Origin: QHBQ01 sp038230695
GTDB lineage: Bacteria > Chloroflexota > Chloroflexia > QHBQ01
Length of the DNA stretch: 12,530 nt
Assembly (NCBI GenBank): GCA_038230695.1
Contig: JBBRMT010000135.1
Coordinates: 1-12,530, forward strand
Direction: 5' to 3'
A model generated the notes under the pieces. The model was not told the DNA's origin, did not search any database, and was given only the letters and a program-made list of their open reading frames with translations. A program made the translations under genes and the position numbers. Of this stretch, positions 5,848 to 12,530 are shown one piece after another. How positions within the stretch are numbered: position 1 is the first letter of the stretch; every line of letters begins with the position of its first letter.

Positions 5848-7031
5848 TTCTGTTGCTGCTATTGGTAGCCTGCGACAGCGCCAGCCCCACCCCGGTTTTC
5901 AATCCGGTGGCTAGCCCCATCGCCAGTCCCACCACGCTAACCAGCCCGACCATGATCGCCACTGCCCCTAATCAGCCGCCCACCGCAACGGTTGCGGCTG
6001 ATCTACCGCTTGCCCCACCCACCCCAGCCGCGCCGATTGACTCCACCGCACTGCCCGTCTACGCCCCGCCGGTTGCCCTTACCGTCAACGGCGCACCTGC
6101 GCTGCAGGCTACCACTACCCCCAGCAACAAGCTGCTGGTTGTTACCATCCACGGCTTGTTCCTACGCACCAGCGGCGACGACAACGCCGATCCCGCTACC
6201 TGGATCTGGCGGAAGCTAGGCGACAAAACCCCCCTGCCCAACCTGCTCTCGATTGATGACAACACCCTGCTAGCGGGTGACGCGCCAGCCTGTGCTTCGC
6301 TCAAGCCGCCGGGAGTCAGCCTGCTGCGTAGCTCCGATGGCGGCGCAACCTGGGTCAGCGTCAGCAGCGCCGATCAGCCCAACGATCCGCTTTATGCCCG
6401 CCCGGTGGCTACTAATGGTGATGACCTGTTCGCCGTAGCCTGCAATGGGGTCTACCGCTCCACCGACCAGGCGGCCAGTTGGCAATTGCAGCCCGACCTC
6501 GCCGCGCCTAATGCCACCATCACCGACCTGGCGCTAAACTTCGATGGCAGCGCCATGTACTTTGCCGCCAGCGACAAGCGCAACATCTCCACCCTCTACC
6601 GTAGCGATACCAATATCAACCGCTGGGCCACGCCTATGCCGCTAACCTCCACCTGGGGTGTGACATTTGTACGCATCGGCCCACCCTCACAAAGCCTCTA
6701 CTTTGGCTCCCCCCTCGGCCTCTACGTGCGGCCTGCTGGCGGCAACGACTGGCGGCTGGATACAGCAGGGCTGCAGGACACCATCATCGCGGGCGACCCG
6801 CGCAGCGGCTACGCACCCACCACAGCCGAGCGCAGCCTTGGTCTCTACGACCTCTTGCCCGACACCAACCTGCTGCTGCTTGGTGGCTCCAATGGCCTCT
6901 ACGCCGCCATCCCCGGCCAGCCCTGGCAACGCATTGCCCTGGGTGGCACGCCCATCTACCAGCTATTCTTCGGCCCAGGCGGCCTCTACGTTCGCACCCC
7001 AACGGGAGTAGCGTTGCTCCGGGCTAAATGA
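5802..7031 (+). CDS. Asp-box (BNR-like) beta-propeller lipoprotein
   Basis: A 409-residue exported lipoprotein. The N-terminus has a basic n-region (MRRR), a Leu-rich core (13-23) and a lipobox LVAC with Cys24 as the lipidated residue. Residues 25 to about 85 are a Ser/Thr/Pro/Ala stalk. The rest looks like a beta propeller: SSDGGATW (177-184) is a perfect Asp-box and STDQAASW (220-227) a second one, with further repeats of the type GLYVRPAGGNDW and GLYAAIPGQPWQ. Such propellers occur in sialidases, photosystem assembly factors and many proteins of unknown function; no sialidase catalytic set is evident. The ATG lies inside the ybjQ-like gene (46-base overlap, different frame), with no clear Shine-Dalgarno, so translation may be coupled. 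Transcription probably ends at the 7054-7079 hairpin. Confidence 0.8.
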   Translation: MRRRPQLNLHNSTFVILLLLLVACDSASPTPVFNPVASPIASPTTLTSPTMIATAPNQPPTATVAADLPLAPPTPAAPIDSTALPVYAPPVALTVNGAPALQATTTPSNKLLVVTIHGLFLRTSGDDNADPATWIWRKLGDKTPLPNLLSIDDNTLLAGDAPACASLKPPGVSLLRSSDGGATWVSVSSADQPNDPLYARPVATNGDDLFAVACNGVYRSTDQAASWQLQPDLAAPNATITDLALNFDGSAMYFAASDKRNISTLYRSDTNINRWATPMPLTSTWGVTFVRIGPPSQSLYFGSPLGLYVRPAGGNDWRLDTAGLQDTIIAGDPRSGYAPTTAERSLGLYDLLPDTNLLLLGGSNGLYAAIPGQPWQRIALGGTPIYQLFFGPGGLYVRTPTGVALLRAK

Positions 7032-7047
7032 CTGCTATTTGCAGGCA

Positions 7048-7079
7048 AACAAAAACGGGACAGCTCTTGCTATCCCGTT
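7048..7079 (-). terminator. intrinsic terminator at a convergent junction
   Basis: On the minus strand AACGGGA-T-AGC (7079-7069), loop AAGA and GCT-G-TCCCGTT (7064-7054) form an 11-bp stem with one U-G wobble, followed by TTTTTGTTT (down to about 7047). It lies just past the stop of the 7117-7437 gene. On the plus strand the same hairpin is followed by GAATACATTTTA, so it may weakly end the lipoprotein transcript too. Confidence 0.85.
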
Positions 7080-7116
7080 GAATACATTTTATCCAGGTTA
7101 TACCCAGCGGCCGATG

Positions 7117-7437
7117 CTAAGGTGTGGGGATGGGGGTTGGCGCATTACTAGCGGACTGCGCATCAGCGGTTGCGGTAACGGCTGCATCGGTACTGCCACC
7201 AGTGTAGCCAGAGCCCTCGGTGCTGCCACCAGTGTAGCCAGAGCCCTCGGTGCTGCCACCAGTATAGCCTGAACCATCGGTGGCAGGCGTAGGATTGTTG
7301 CTGCCATCATTACTATCAGCCACAACCCTAGATGTATTATTAGATGTGTACGCCACGTTATGACTAGCAGATGACCATGCAATCATCAGCCCCAGCATAA
7401 CCATCAAGACCAATGCTGCTATAAGTATACGCTTCAT
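7117..7437 (-). CDS. small secreted or membrane-anchored repeat protein
   Basis: A 106-residue protein of unknown function. MKR is followed by a hydrophobic segment (4-21), which is a signal peptide (possible cleavage after SSAS) or an anchor. The remainder is a low-complexity Ser/Gly/Thr/Asn region, rich in acidic residues, with the decapeptide SGYTGGSTEG repeated, and a Pro-rich end (APTPIPTP). It is probably an extracytoplasmic, disordered protein. I chose ATG 7437 because AGAGAGG lies nine bases upstream; the in-frame TTG at 7446 overlaps that Shine-Dalgarno region. It has a strong promoter (7502-7531) and its own terminator, so it is a monocistronic unit. Confidence 0.75.
   Translation of the reverse strand: MKRILIAALVLMVMLGLMIAWSSASHNVAYTSNNTSRVVADSNDGSNNPTPATDGSGYTGGSTEGSGYTGGSTEGSGYTGGSTDAAVTATADAQSASNAPTPIPTP
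7201..7290 (-). repeat. 30-bp tandem coding repeat (three units)
   Basis: Units 7201-7230 and 7231-7260 are identical; 7261-7290 is a diverged third copy. Each encodes ten residues (STEGSGYTGG register) of the small secreted protein, in frame, so copy number can change without a frameshift. Confidence 0.93.
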
Positions 7438-7501
7438 TGTAGTCAACCTCTCTGATGTACCAAGCCAATCATAATGTCTTACATGCAGATACTCTGTTAG
7501 C

Positions 7502-7531
7502 AGTATAACACATCTGATTCGGTTTTGTCAA
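7502..7531 (-). promoter_or_regulatory. sigma70 promoter of the small secreted protein
   Basis: On the minus strand TTGACA (7531-7526) and TATACT (7507-7502) are 18 bases apart, and TGT precedes the -10 as an extended element. The predicted start is near 7495, giving a leader of about 58 bases before ATG 7437. Confidence 0.82.
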
Positions 7532-7591
7532 TAGTTTTAGTGATGCAATTCTTATCTTATCAGCTAAAATAGCGATCATCATGCCTCTCTT

Positions 7592-8155
7592 CTACTCGCT
7601 GCTCGGGAAAAATAGGCATAGTATCGTACCCTCTATAACATCATCGCCTTCATAATCCTCTTCTGCAATAAAGTCATTAAGAACTTTAGCAATCCCTCTA
7701 TTCAACTCCTTATAACGTGCAGGACTAACCTTAACACTAACTACGCCATAACTCCTTGGTAGTCTGTTTTGGCTCGGCCAGTCACCCGTAGTCGAAAGCT
7801 CCCACTGGCGTACCACTTCCTCGAACGAACGCCTGTAAGTGGCAATACTGCGTAGCCACTCTGCTTCGGTCATACCTTTGCCCTTGTCGTCAAGATGAAA
7901 ACGGTTAGCCACAGCAGAGTAGCGCTGACGATCCCTCCCTATTTCCTCATCTTCCCCGATGCGGGTTACCAATACGGCATCTTCGAGCTGCCTGACGTGA
8001 TAGTTGGCAGTTGGCATGGTTATTCCCAGCCTGGTCGCAATCTCACTGATGTTGAGCTGCTCAGTGCTAAGAATAGTTAGAATCTTGAGGTTGATCGGAT
8101 TGGTTGCCGCACTAACCTGCTTGGGATTGTCAAAGTTAAACTGTCGGTCCGTCAT
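7592..8155 (-). CDS. ArsR-type winged-helix transcriptional regulator
   Basis: A 187-residue DNA-binding regulator. Residues about 16-85 form a winged helix: DNPKQVSAATNPINLKILTIL opens helix 1, NISEIATRLGITMPTANYHVRQLEDAVLV (35-63) is the helix-turn-helix plus linker, and TRIGEDEEIGRDRQRYSAV is the wing. This pattern matches ArsR-like or helix_turn_helix_5-type domains. The C-terminal half (90-187) is a helical and strand region rich in charged residues, of unknown ligand; no paired-cysteine metal motif is seen, so metal sensing is unlikely. I chose ATG 8155 because AAAGG lies at the proper distance (GG at 8164-8165); ATG 8158 and GTG 8164 are alternatives. A palindrome covers its promoter, suggesting autoregulation. 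Base composition is more A/T-rich than the flanking genes. Confidence 0.85.
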   Translation of the reverse strand: MTDRQFNFDNPKQVSAATNPINLKILTILSTEQLNISEIATRLGITMPTANYHVRQLEDAVLVTRIGEDEEIGRDRQRYSAVANRFHLDDKGKGMTEAEWLRSIATYRRSFEEVVRQWELSTTGDWPSQNRLPRSYGVVSVKVSPARYKELNRGIAKVLNDFIAEEDYEGDDVIEGTILCLFFPSSE

Positions 8156-8176
8156 CATCCCCACCTTTCGGGCTAT

Positions 8177-8198
8177 TATTCCAATTATAATAGGAATA
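8177..8198. promoter_or_regulatory. palindromic operator over the regulator promoter
   Basis: TATTCC-A-ATTATAAT-A-GGAATA is a 22-base dyad in which only the two positions flanking the centre fail to pair. On the minus strand it contains TATAAT (8189-8184), with a predicted start near 8177, and the Shine-Dalgarno follows within about 12 bases. No matching -35 is present. The dyad is a plausible binding site for the dimeric regulator encoded just downstream. Confidence 0.6.
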
Positions 8199-8294
8199 GC
8201 ATCACCTGCGCTTCTATTTTAGCACAATGCAGAATCACTGGCAAGCCCTGGGTCGGTTAAGGATGCGCCTCCTATTGTTGCAAGGCACAGATCC

Positions 8295-8321
8295 GTAGGG
8301 GTGAACCGTTGTTCGCCTTGG
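8295..8321 (+). repeat. REP-like hairpin, copy 2 (GTAGGGG...CCTTGG)
   Basis: GTAGGGG starts a hairpin with stem GGTGAAC (8300-8306) and GTTCGCC (8311-8317), one G-U wobble and loop CGTT, ending in TTGG. It has the same frame as the minus-strand copy at 179-204 with a different stem sequence. Confidence 0.6.
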
Positions 8322-8377
8322 TGGTGTATGCAATAACCTTACGCGCACCCACTGGCAAAAATGTTTCGTCTCCTCGC

Positions 8378-8406
8378 TTGACATCAGTCTGCAATCGTGA
8401 TACTAT
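8378..8406 (+). promoter_or_regulatory. sigma70 promoter of the surface-protein gene
   Basis: Perfect -35 TTGACA (8378-8383), a 17-base spacer and -10 TACTAT (8401-8406). The predicted start is near 8413, which gives an unusually long leader of about 281 bases before ATG 8694. Confidence 0.85.
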
Positions 8407-8412
8407 CTTCCA

Positions 8413-8693
8413 ATCAGCCGCTCCCCGAGAGAGGAGAGATAGCTGTGGTGGAAGTAGATGCTGCCGTGTACTGAGCCTGGTATGCTACAGGCAACCCATG
8501 CCGCATCCACACCCGGAGCAGAGTAGCTTGTGAAGTTAATCTTCCAATTTGGCGATCGGAACAGTTACAGGGTCGCTACGTGCTGCTAGAGTGACCACCT
8601 CTTTCAACCCGGCGCAAACGCGCCCTCAAGTTACCCCCAACCAGCGAACCGCGCAATGTTGCGCTACGCTGGTAATTCAGAAGGGAGAAGTAG
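8413..8693 (+). other. long structured 5' leader of the surface-protein gene
   Basis: No gene is supported in this stretch. Visible hairpins are GCCTG/CAGGC in the 8475-8495 area, GGCGC (8611-8615) with GCGCC (8620-8624), and the strongest, CCAGCG (8641-8646) with CGCTGG (8667-8672) enclosing GCGCAA (8651-8656) and TTGCGC (8659-8664). The last ends nine bases before the Shine-Dalgarno AAGGGAG (8681-8687). I do not recognise a known riboswitch class. The leader may set mRNA stability or translation rate. Confidence 0.5.
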
Positions 8694-11600
8694 ATGATAC
8701 CCAGACGGCGGAGTACCCTTGCGATACTCTTCGTACTTATAGGTGGCCTGGCAATCGCCACCGTAGCATTTGTCAGCAGCGTCGTGCAACCCTCAGCTTC
8801 ACTCGCCAATGGCAGCAACCTGGCCGGTAACCCCCGCGCCCAATATGCCAGCGCCTACGGCTCTTATTCGCTTGCCGATTTTACCACTGCCGCTGGCAAC
8901 GGCATGGTGGTTGGTCATGACTCTAATCATGACACCACCACTACTCCTCTGCGCGATATGCCCCAACTGCCGATCAAGGGTTCGGCGGAGCGCGAGGTCA
9001 GCCCCAACCCCCAGACTGGCATTGTCCACAAGAATGCGCTGGACGGCTCGGCAGTGCAGCGCAGCCTTTCCCCTAATGCAATGCCCGCCCCCATCCTCAA
9101 CTTCGATGGCATCCCTTTCCCTGGCGTTAGCTGCAACTGCCACCCGCCCGACACCAACGGCGCAGTGGGCGCTACCCAGTATGTGCAGATGGTCAACGAA
9201 GGCTACCAGGTCTTCGATAAGGCCAACGGCAACTCGCTGCTCGGCCCCTCTTCAATCGTAAGCGTGTGGAGCGGCTTCGGTGGCCCCTGCCAGACCAGCG
9301 GCTCCGGCGACCCGGTGGTGCTTTACGACAAGATGGCTAACCGCTGGATGCTCAGTCAGTTCGCCAGTTCCGGTGGCGCCATTACCGTAGAGTGCATCGC
9401 TATCTCGGTGAACAACGACGCAACCGGCACCTGGCACCGCTACGCCTTCACCCTCGGCAGCAACTTCTACGATTACCCCCACCTCGGCACCTGGCCCGAC
9501 GCTTACTACCAGAGCAACAACGTATTCAACGCCGCTGGTACGCAGTTCCTCGGCCCTCAGCCATTCGCCTTCGACCGCACCCAGATGCTGGCAGGCAATG
9601 CTGCCATCTTCGTCTCCACCGCTGCCCCGCTCGGCACCCAGGTCAATCCCTTCCTGCCCGCCGATCTGGATGGCACGTTTATGCCTTCCCAGGGCGCACC
9701 TGAGACCTTCGTAGGCTTCCCCGGCGCGGGTGTCTACGATGTCTACCACTTCCATGTGGACTTCATCACCCCCAGCAATTCCACCTTCACCAATTTCGCT
9801 GCCCCAGTAGCGGCCCCCTTCACAGCGGCCTGTTCTAGCGCAGGCAGAAATTGCGTGCCAGAGCTGGGCGGCAATCCCACAACTGATTATCTGGATGGCA
9901 TCGGCGACCGCTTGATGTTCCGTGCCGCCTATCGCAAGTTCCCCGACGGCCACGAGGCATTGGTTAGCAACTATACCGTCTCATCCAACGGCGTGACCGG
10001 CGTGCGCTGGTTTGAACTCGACAACACCAGCTACGGCCCCGTAACCCTGGCCCAGGAAAGCACCTACCAGCCCGATACCACCTGGCGCTGGATGGGCAGC
10101 ATCGCCATGGACTATGCGGGCGACATGGCGCTCGGCTTCAGCGCCTCCAGCGCTACTATCTATCCCCAGATCCGCTACGCCGGTCGCCTGGTTTCCGACC
10201 CGCCCAACACGCTAGCCCAGGGCGAGGCTCACCTGATTGACGGCACTGGGTATCAGACTGGCAGCGGCCACCGCTGGGGCGACTACAGCGACATGACCGT
10301 TGACCCGGTGGATGACTGCACCTTCTGGTACACCACCGAATATTACCTCAGCGGCAATACCACGGCCTGGCATACGCGCATCGGCAACTTCAAGTATGCC
10401 TCCTGCACCGCGCCTACGCCAACCCCGACCATCACTCCTGGCGGGCCGACTCTGACCCCCACTAACACCCGCACCCCAGCGCCAACCTCGACCAACACCC
10501 CCACCCAGGCGCCTCCGACCGCCACCCCTTGCACCGGCGGCACCAACTACGTGCTGAACCCCGGCTTCGAGACCGGCCAGTTCTCGCCGTGGCTTACTGG
10601 CGGCGGCAACCCCACTCCGGTTGTTTCCACCGCGCAGGCCCACAGCGGCACTTACTCCGCCTTGCTCGGCGCGACTGGCACCCCTGAGCCAACTGGCGAT
10701 GGCTATATCTACCAGCAAGTAGTCGTGCCTGCGGGCAATTCGACCCTCCACTTCTGGTACTACCCCGGCACCCTCGATACTATCTTCTTCGACTGGCAGG
10801 ATGCCTACGTGGAGAGTATCACTGGTACCGTCCTCAGCACCATCATGCACGTTGACCAGAACACCCAGGCATGGACCCCGATGGCCTTCGACATGACCCC
10901 GTATGCCGGGCAAACCGTGCGCATCGCCTTCCTCGTTCACGAAGACGGTGGCACTGACCCCACCTATATGTACGTGGATGATGTGTCGCTCATGTCCAAT
11001 ACCGGCTGCGGCACGCCAGTGGCAACCAACACGCCGGGCGGCGCCACCAACACGCCAGCGGCAAGCCCCACCCCTTGCGGCAACCCCGCTAACTGGACCA
11101 ATGGCGCGAACGTCCCCACCCTCCGCACCCGTGCGCTTGGGCTGTACTATCCTGGCAATGGCAAGTTCTACCTGCTTGGTGGTCGCTCTTCCGACACTGC
11201 GGGCAGCGACGTACTCAATCCCACTGTATATGACCCTGGCACCGATACCTGGGCATCCGCGACTGCCGTCTTCACCGATAACCAGGTCAACAACATGGGT
11301 GGCGGCGTACTTACTGCTGGCGGCAATCAAGTACTTGTCGCTGTGGGTGGCTCGGCAGCCGGCGCTGCTGTTGGCACCGCCGCTGTGCGCTACTACAACC
11401 CGATCAGCAACACCATCACCACCATAAGCAGCGACCCCTGGCCTGGCGATGCCAATGGCACCACCCTGCCTGGTGGCTTCGCTGTGGTCAACAACAAGCT
11501 CTACATCCTGGGCGGCTTCAACATCAACGTGGGGATGTCCACCCAGATCTGGCAGTATGACCCCAGCCTCGCTGCTGGTAGTCGCTGGACGTTGATGACC

Positions 11601-12530
11601 GCTGCACTACCAGTGCCGCTCGGTTACATCCCCGCCGCTGCGATTGGCAACATGATCTACACCGGCGGCGGCTCGACCTGGACTGGCAGCACCCTGGCTG
11701 ATAGCGCCAACTCCTACGCCTTCGACCCCACTGCCGACACCATTGCACCGTTGACCAACCAGATCCCCAGGCCCACTGGCGAGACGCGGGCAGTCAACTA
11801 CAATGGTAAGATGTGGGTGCTGGGCGGCGGTCGCACCGCACCGAACCCCAGCAACGAAGTTGACATCTACGACCCGGTAGCGGGTACGTGGAGCGTTGGC
11901 ACGCCGTTCACCAATGTCCGACGTAACGATGCTGCAGACACCGATGGCACCCATGTCTACGTGGCTGGCGGCTACGACACCTCCGGCACAACCCTGCTCA
12001 ATAGCCTGGAGATTTACAACCCGGCCACCGTTTGCGCCACCTCCACCCCAGCGCCGACTAACACCATGGTCGCAACCAACACGCCAATGGCAACCAGCAC
12101 CATGACCTCGACCAGCACGCCTATGGCAACCGATACGCCAATGGCAACCAGCACTGTAACCGTCACCAACACGCCGGTGCTGACCACAACTGGCACCCCA
12201 ATGCCCAGCGTCACGCCGACCGATTGCCCCAACGTGTTTGTGGACATTACTGGCAACATCTTCTACGGAGCCATCCACTACCTCAACTGCCGTGGCGTAG
12301 TCAACGGCATTGACCCGACTCACTACGGTCCGGCTGGCACCAGCACCCGTGGTCAGTTCGCCAAGGTAGTCGTGCTAGGCTTCGGCACGCCGCTGTTCAC
12401 CCCGACCACGCAGGACTTTGTGGACGTACCGCCCAGCTACTTCGCCTACGTGTTCATCGAGAGCGGCTACCACGCTGGTATCCTCAGCGGCTACGACACG
12501 GCCACCTGCACCGCGCATGGCCTGGGCAAC
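8694..12530 (+). CDS. giant modular SLH-anchored surface protein (3' end outside window)
   Basis: An uninterrupted frame of 1279 codons that runs off the window. ATG 8694 has AAGGGAG six bases upstream. Residues 1-38 are a signal peptide (RRR, hydrophobic 9-31, SLA end). About 120-571 is a large module with CNCHPPDTNGAVG (147-159), GDPVVLYDKMANRWMLSQF (205 onward) and HRWGDYSDMTVDP (526-538); I know this type from Chloroflexota-like secreted proteins but cannot name the fold. After a Thr/Pro linker, 614-771 looks like a jelly-roll carbohydrate-binding-like domain (NPGFETGQFSPW). Linker 773-794 follows. Then 796-1113 is a Kelch propeller with six GG doublets (829, 885, 940, 991, 1044, 1092). 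Linker 1115-1177 precedes SLH repeats starting at Phe1182 (TRGQFA 1218-1223) and Phe1242, the latter cut by the window end. The protein is probably attached to the cell wall or S-layer and faces outward; ligand unknown. Confidence 0.93.
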   Translation, partial: MIPRRRSTLAILFVLIGGLAIATVAFVSSVVQPSASLANGSNLAGNPRAQYASAYGSYSLADFTTAAGNGMVVGHDSNHDTTTTPLRDMPQLPIKGSAEREVSPNPQTGIVHKNALDGSAVQRSLSPNAMPAPILNFDGIPFPGVSCNCHPPDTNGAVGATQYVQMVNEGYQVFDKANGNSLLGPSSIVSVWSGFGGPCQTSGSGDPVVLYDKMANRWMLSQFASSGGAITVECIAISVNNDATGTWHRYAFTLGSNFYDYPHLGTWPDAYYQSNNVFNAAGTQFLGPQPFAFDRTQMLAGNAAIFVSTAAPLGTQVNPFLPADLDGTFMPSQGAPETFVGFPGAGVYDVYHFHVDFITPSNSTFTNFAAPVAAPFTAACSSAGRNCVPELGGNPTTDYLDGIGDRLMFRAAYRKFPDGHEALVSNYTVSSNGVTGVRWFELDNTSYGPVTLAQESTYQPDTTWRWMGSIAMDYAGDMALGFSASSATIYPQIRYAGRLVSDPPNTLAQGEAHLIDGTGYQTGSGHRWGDYSDMTVDPVDDCTFWYTTEYYLSGNTTAWHTRIGNFKYASCTAPTPTPTITPGGPTLTPTNTRTPAPTSTNTPTQAPPTATPCTGGTNYVLNPGFETGQFSPWLTGGGNPTPVVSTAQAHSGTYSALLGATGTPEPTGDGYIYQQVVVPAGNSTLHFWYYPGTLDTIFFDWQDAYVESITGTVLSTIMHVDQNTQAWTPMAFDMTPYAGQTVRIAFLVHEDGGTDPTYMYVDDVSLMSNTGCGTPVATNTPGGATNTPAASPTPCGNPANWTNGANVPTLRTRALGLYYPGNGKFYLLGGRSSDTAGSDVLNPTVYDPGTDTWASATAVFTDNQVNNMGGGVLTAGGNQVLVAVGGSAAGAAVGTAAVRYYNPISNTITTISSDPWPGDANGTTLPGGFAVVNNKLYILGGFNINVGMSTQIWQYDPSLAAGSRWTLMTAALPVPLGYIPAAAIGNMIYTGGGSTWTGSTLADSANSYAFDPTADTIAPLTNQIPRPTGETRAVNYNGKMWVLGGGRTAPNPSNEVDIYDPVAGTWSVGTPFTNVRRNDAADTDGTHVYVAGGYDTSGTTLLNSLEIYNPATVCATSTPAPTNTMVATNTPMATSTMTSTSTPMATDTPMATSTVTVTNTPVLTTTGTPMPSVTPTDCPNVFVDITGNIFYGAIHYLNCRGVVNGIDPTHYGPAGTSTRGQFAKVVVLGFGTPLFTPTTQDFVDVPPSYFAYVFIESGYHAGILSGYDTATCTAHGLGN
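12081..12154 (+). repeat. direct repeats in the Thr/Pro linker before the SLH domain
   Basis: The 20-mer at 12081-12100 (ACGCCAATGGCAACCAGCAC) recurs exactly at 12135-12154, with a variant unit at 12117-12134. They encode TPMATS/TPMATD hexapeptides. In-frame slippage could change linker length. Confidence 0.8.

Noticed and set aside
5802..7031. Sialidase
   Set aside because: Asp-boxes are present, but an FRIP motif and the arginine triad of sialidases are not apparent; Asp-boxes alone occur in many propellers.
7592..8155. Metal-sensing ArsR/SmtB repressor
   Set aside because: The wHTH fits the superfamily, but no paired Cys or His metal-binding motif is present and the protein is longer than classic ArsR.
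8413..8693. A known riboswitch (cobalamin or cyclic-di-GMP type) in the long leader
   Set aside because: I could not find the conserved core motifs of those classes; only generic hairpins are visible.
9252..9953. Minus-strand open frame of 233 codons, and a similar one at 11607-12323
   Set aside because: Same reason: shadows of GC-biased codons in the plus-strand gene, with no recognisable protein features.
10212..11330. Long minus-strand open frame (372 codons) opposite the surface-protein gene
   Set aside because: It is antisense to the well-supported plus-strand frame. The translation is a Gly/Val/Ala-rich mirror of Thr/Pro/Asn codons with no domain, and no promoter or Shine-Dalgarno was found.

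Overview
The window looks like a chromosomal segment of a GC-rich bacterium, most likely a member of the Chloroflexota (class Chloroflexia or a relative). This is inferred from the style of the secreted proteins: Thr/Pro-rich TNTP-type linkers, Kelch plus S-layer homology modules, and an Asp-box lipoprotein with a long Ser/Thr/Pro stalk. It also fits the intergenic hairpin repeats and the clear sigma70-type promoters. No 16S or single-copy marker is present, so the assignment is moderate.

Layout. A minus-strand block (10-2311) holds an initiator tRNA with its own consensus promoter, a nested inverted-repeat element, a terminator, an MFS transporter and a small two-TM protein of unknown function. 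A back-to-back promoter region (2372-2424) separates it from a plus-strand block. That block has an FAD-dependent amine-oxidase-type oxidoreductase, a multi-TM protein that looks like a degenerate YhfC-family intramembrane protease, a repeat-rich spacer (4963-5439), a YbjQ-family protein and an overlapping Asp-box lipoprotein. A strong hairpin at 7054-7079 marks the convergent junction with a second minus-strand block: a small repeat-containing secreted protein and an ArsR-type regulator whose promoter overlaps a near-perfect palindrome. Finally, a strong promoter at 8378-8406 and a leader of about 281 nt precede the largest gene (8694 to the window end, at least 1279 codons, still open). It encodes a surface protein with signal peptide, large N-terminal module, jelly-roll-like domain, six-repeat Kelch propeller and SLH repeats.

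How the genes work together. There is no defence, CRISPR or biosynthetic cluster here. The shared theme is cell envelope and surface: an exporter, membrane proteins, a lipoprotein, a small secreted protein and a giant SLH-anchored protein. The regulator diverges from the S-layer gene, but a regulatory link is only a guess.

Most worth a second look: the predicted leaderless 10-codon ORF overlapping the oxidoreductase start, the apparent loss of catalytic residues and a G9 tract in the YhfC-like gene, the 89-bp tandem repeat with an inverted partial copy, the palindrome over the regulator promoter, and cysteines that bracket each module of the surface protein.
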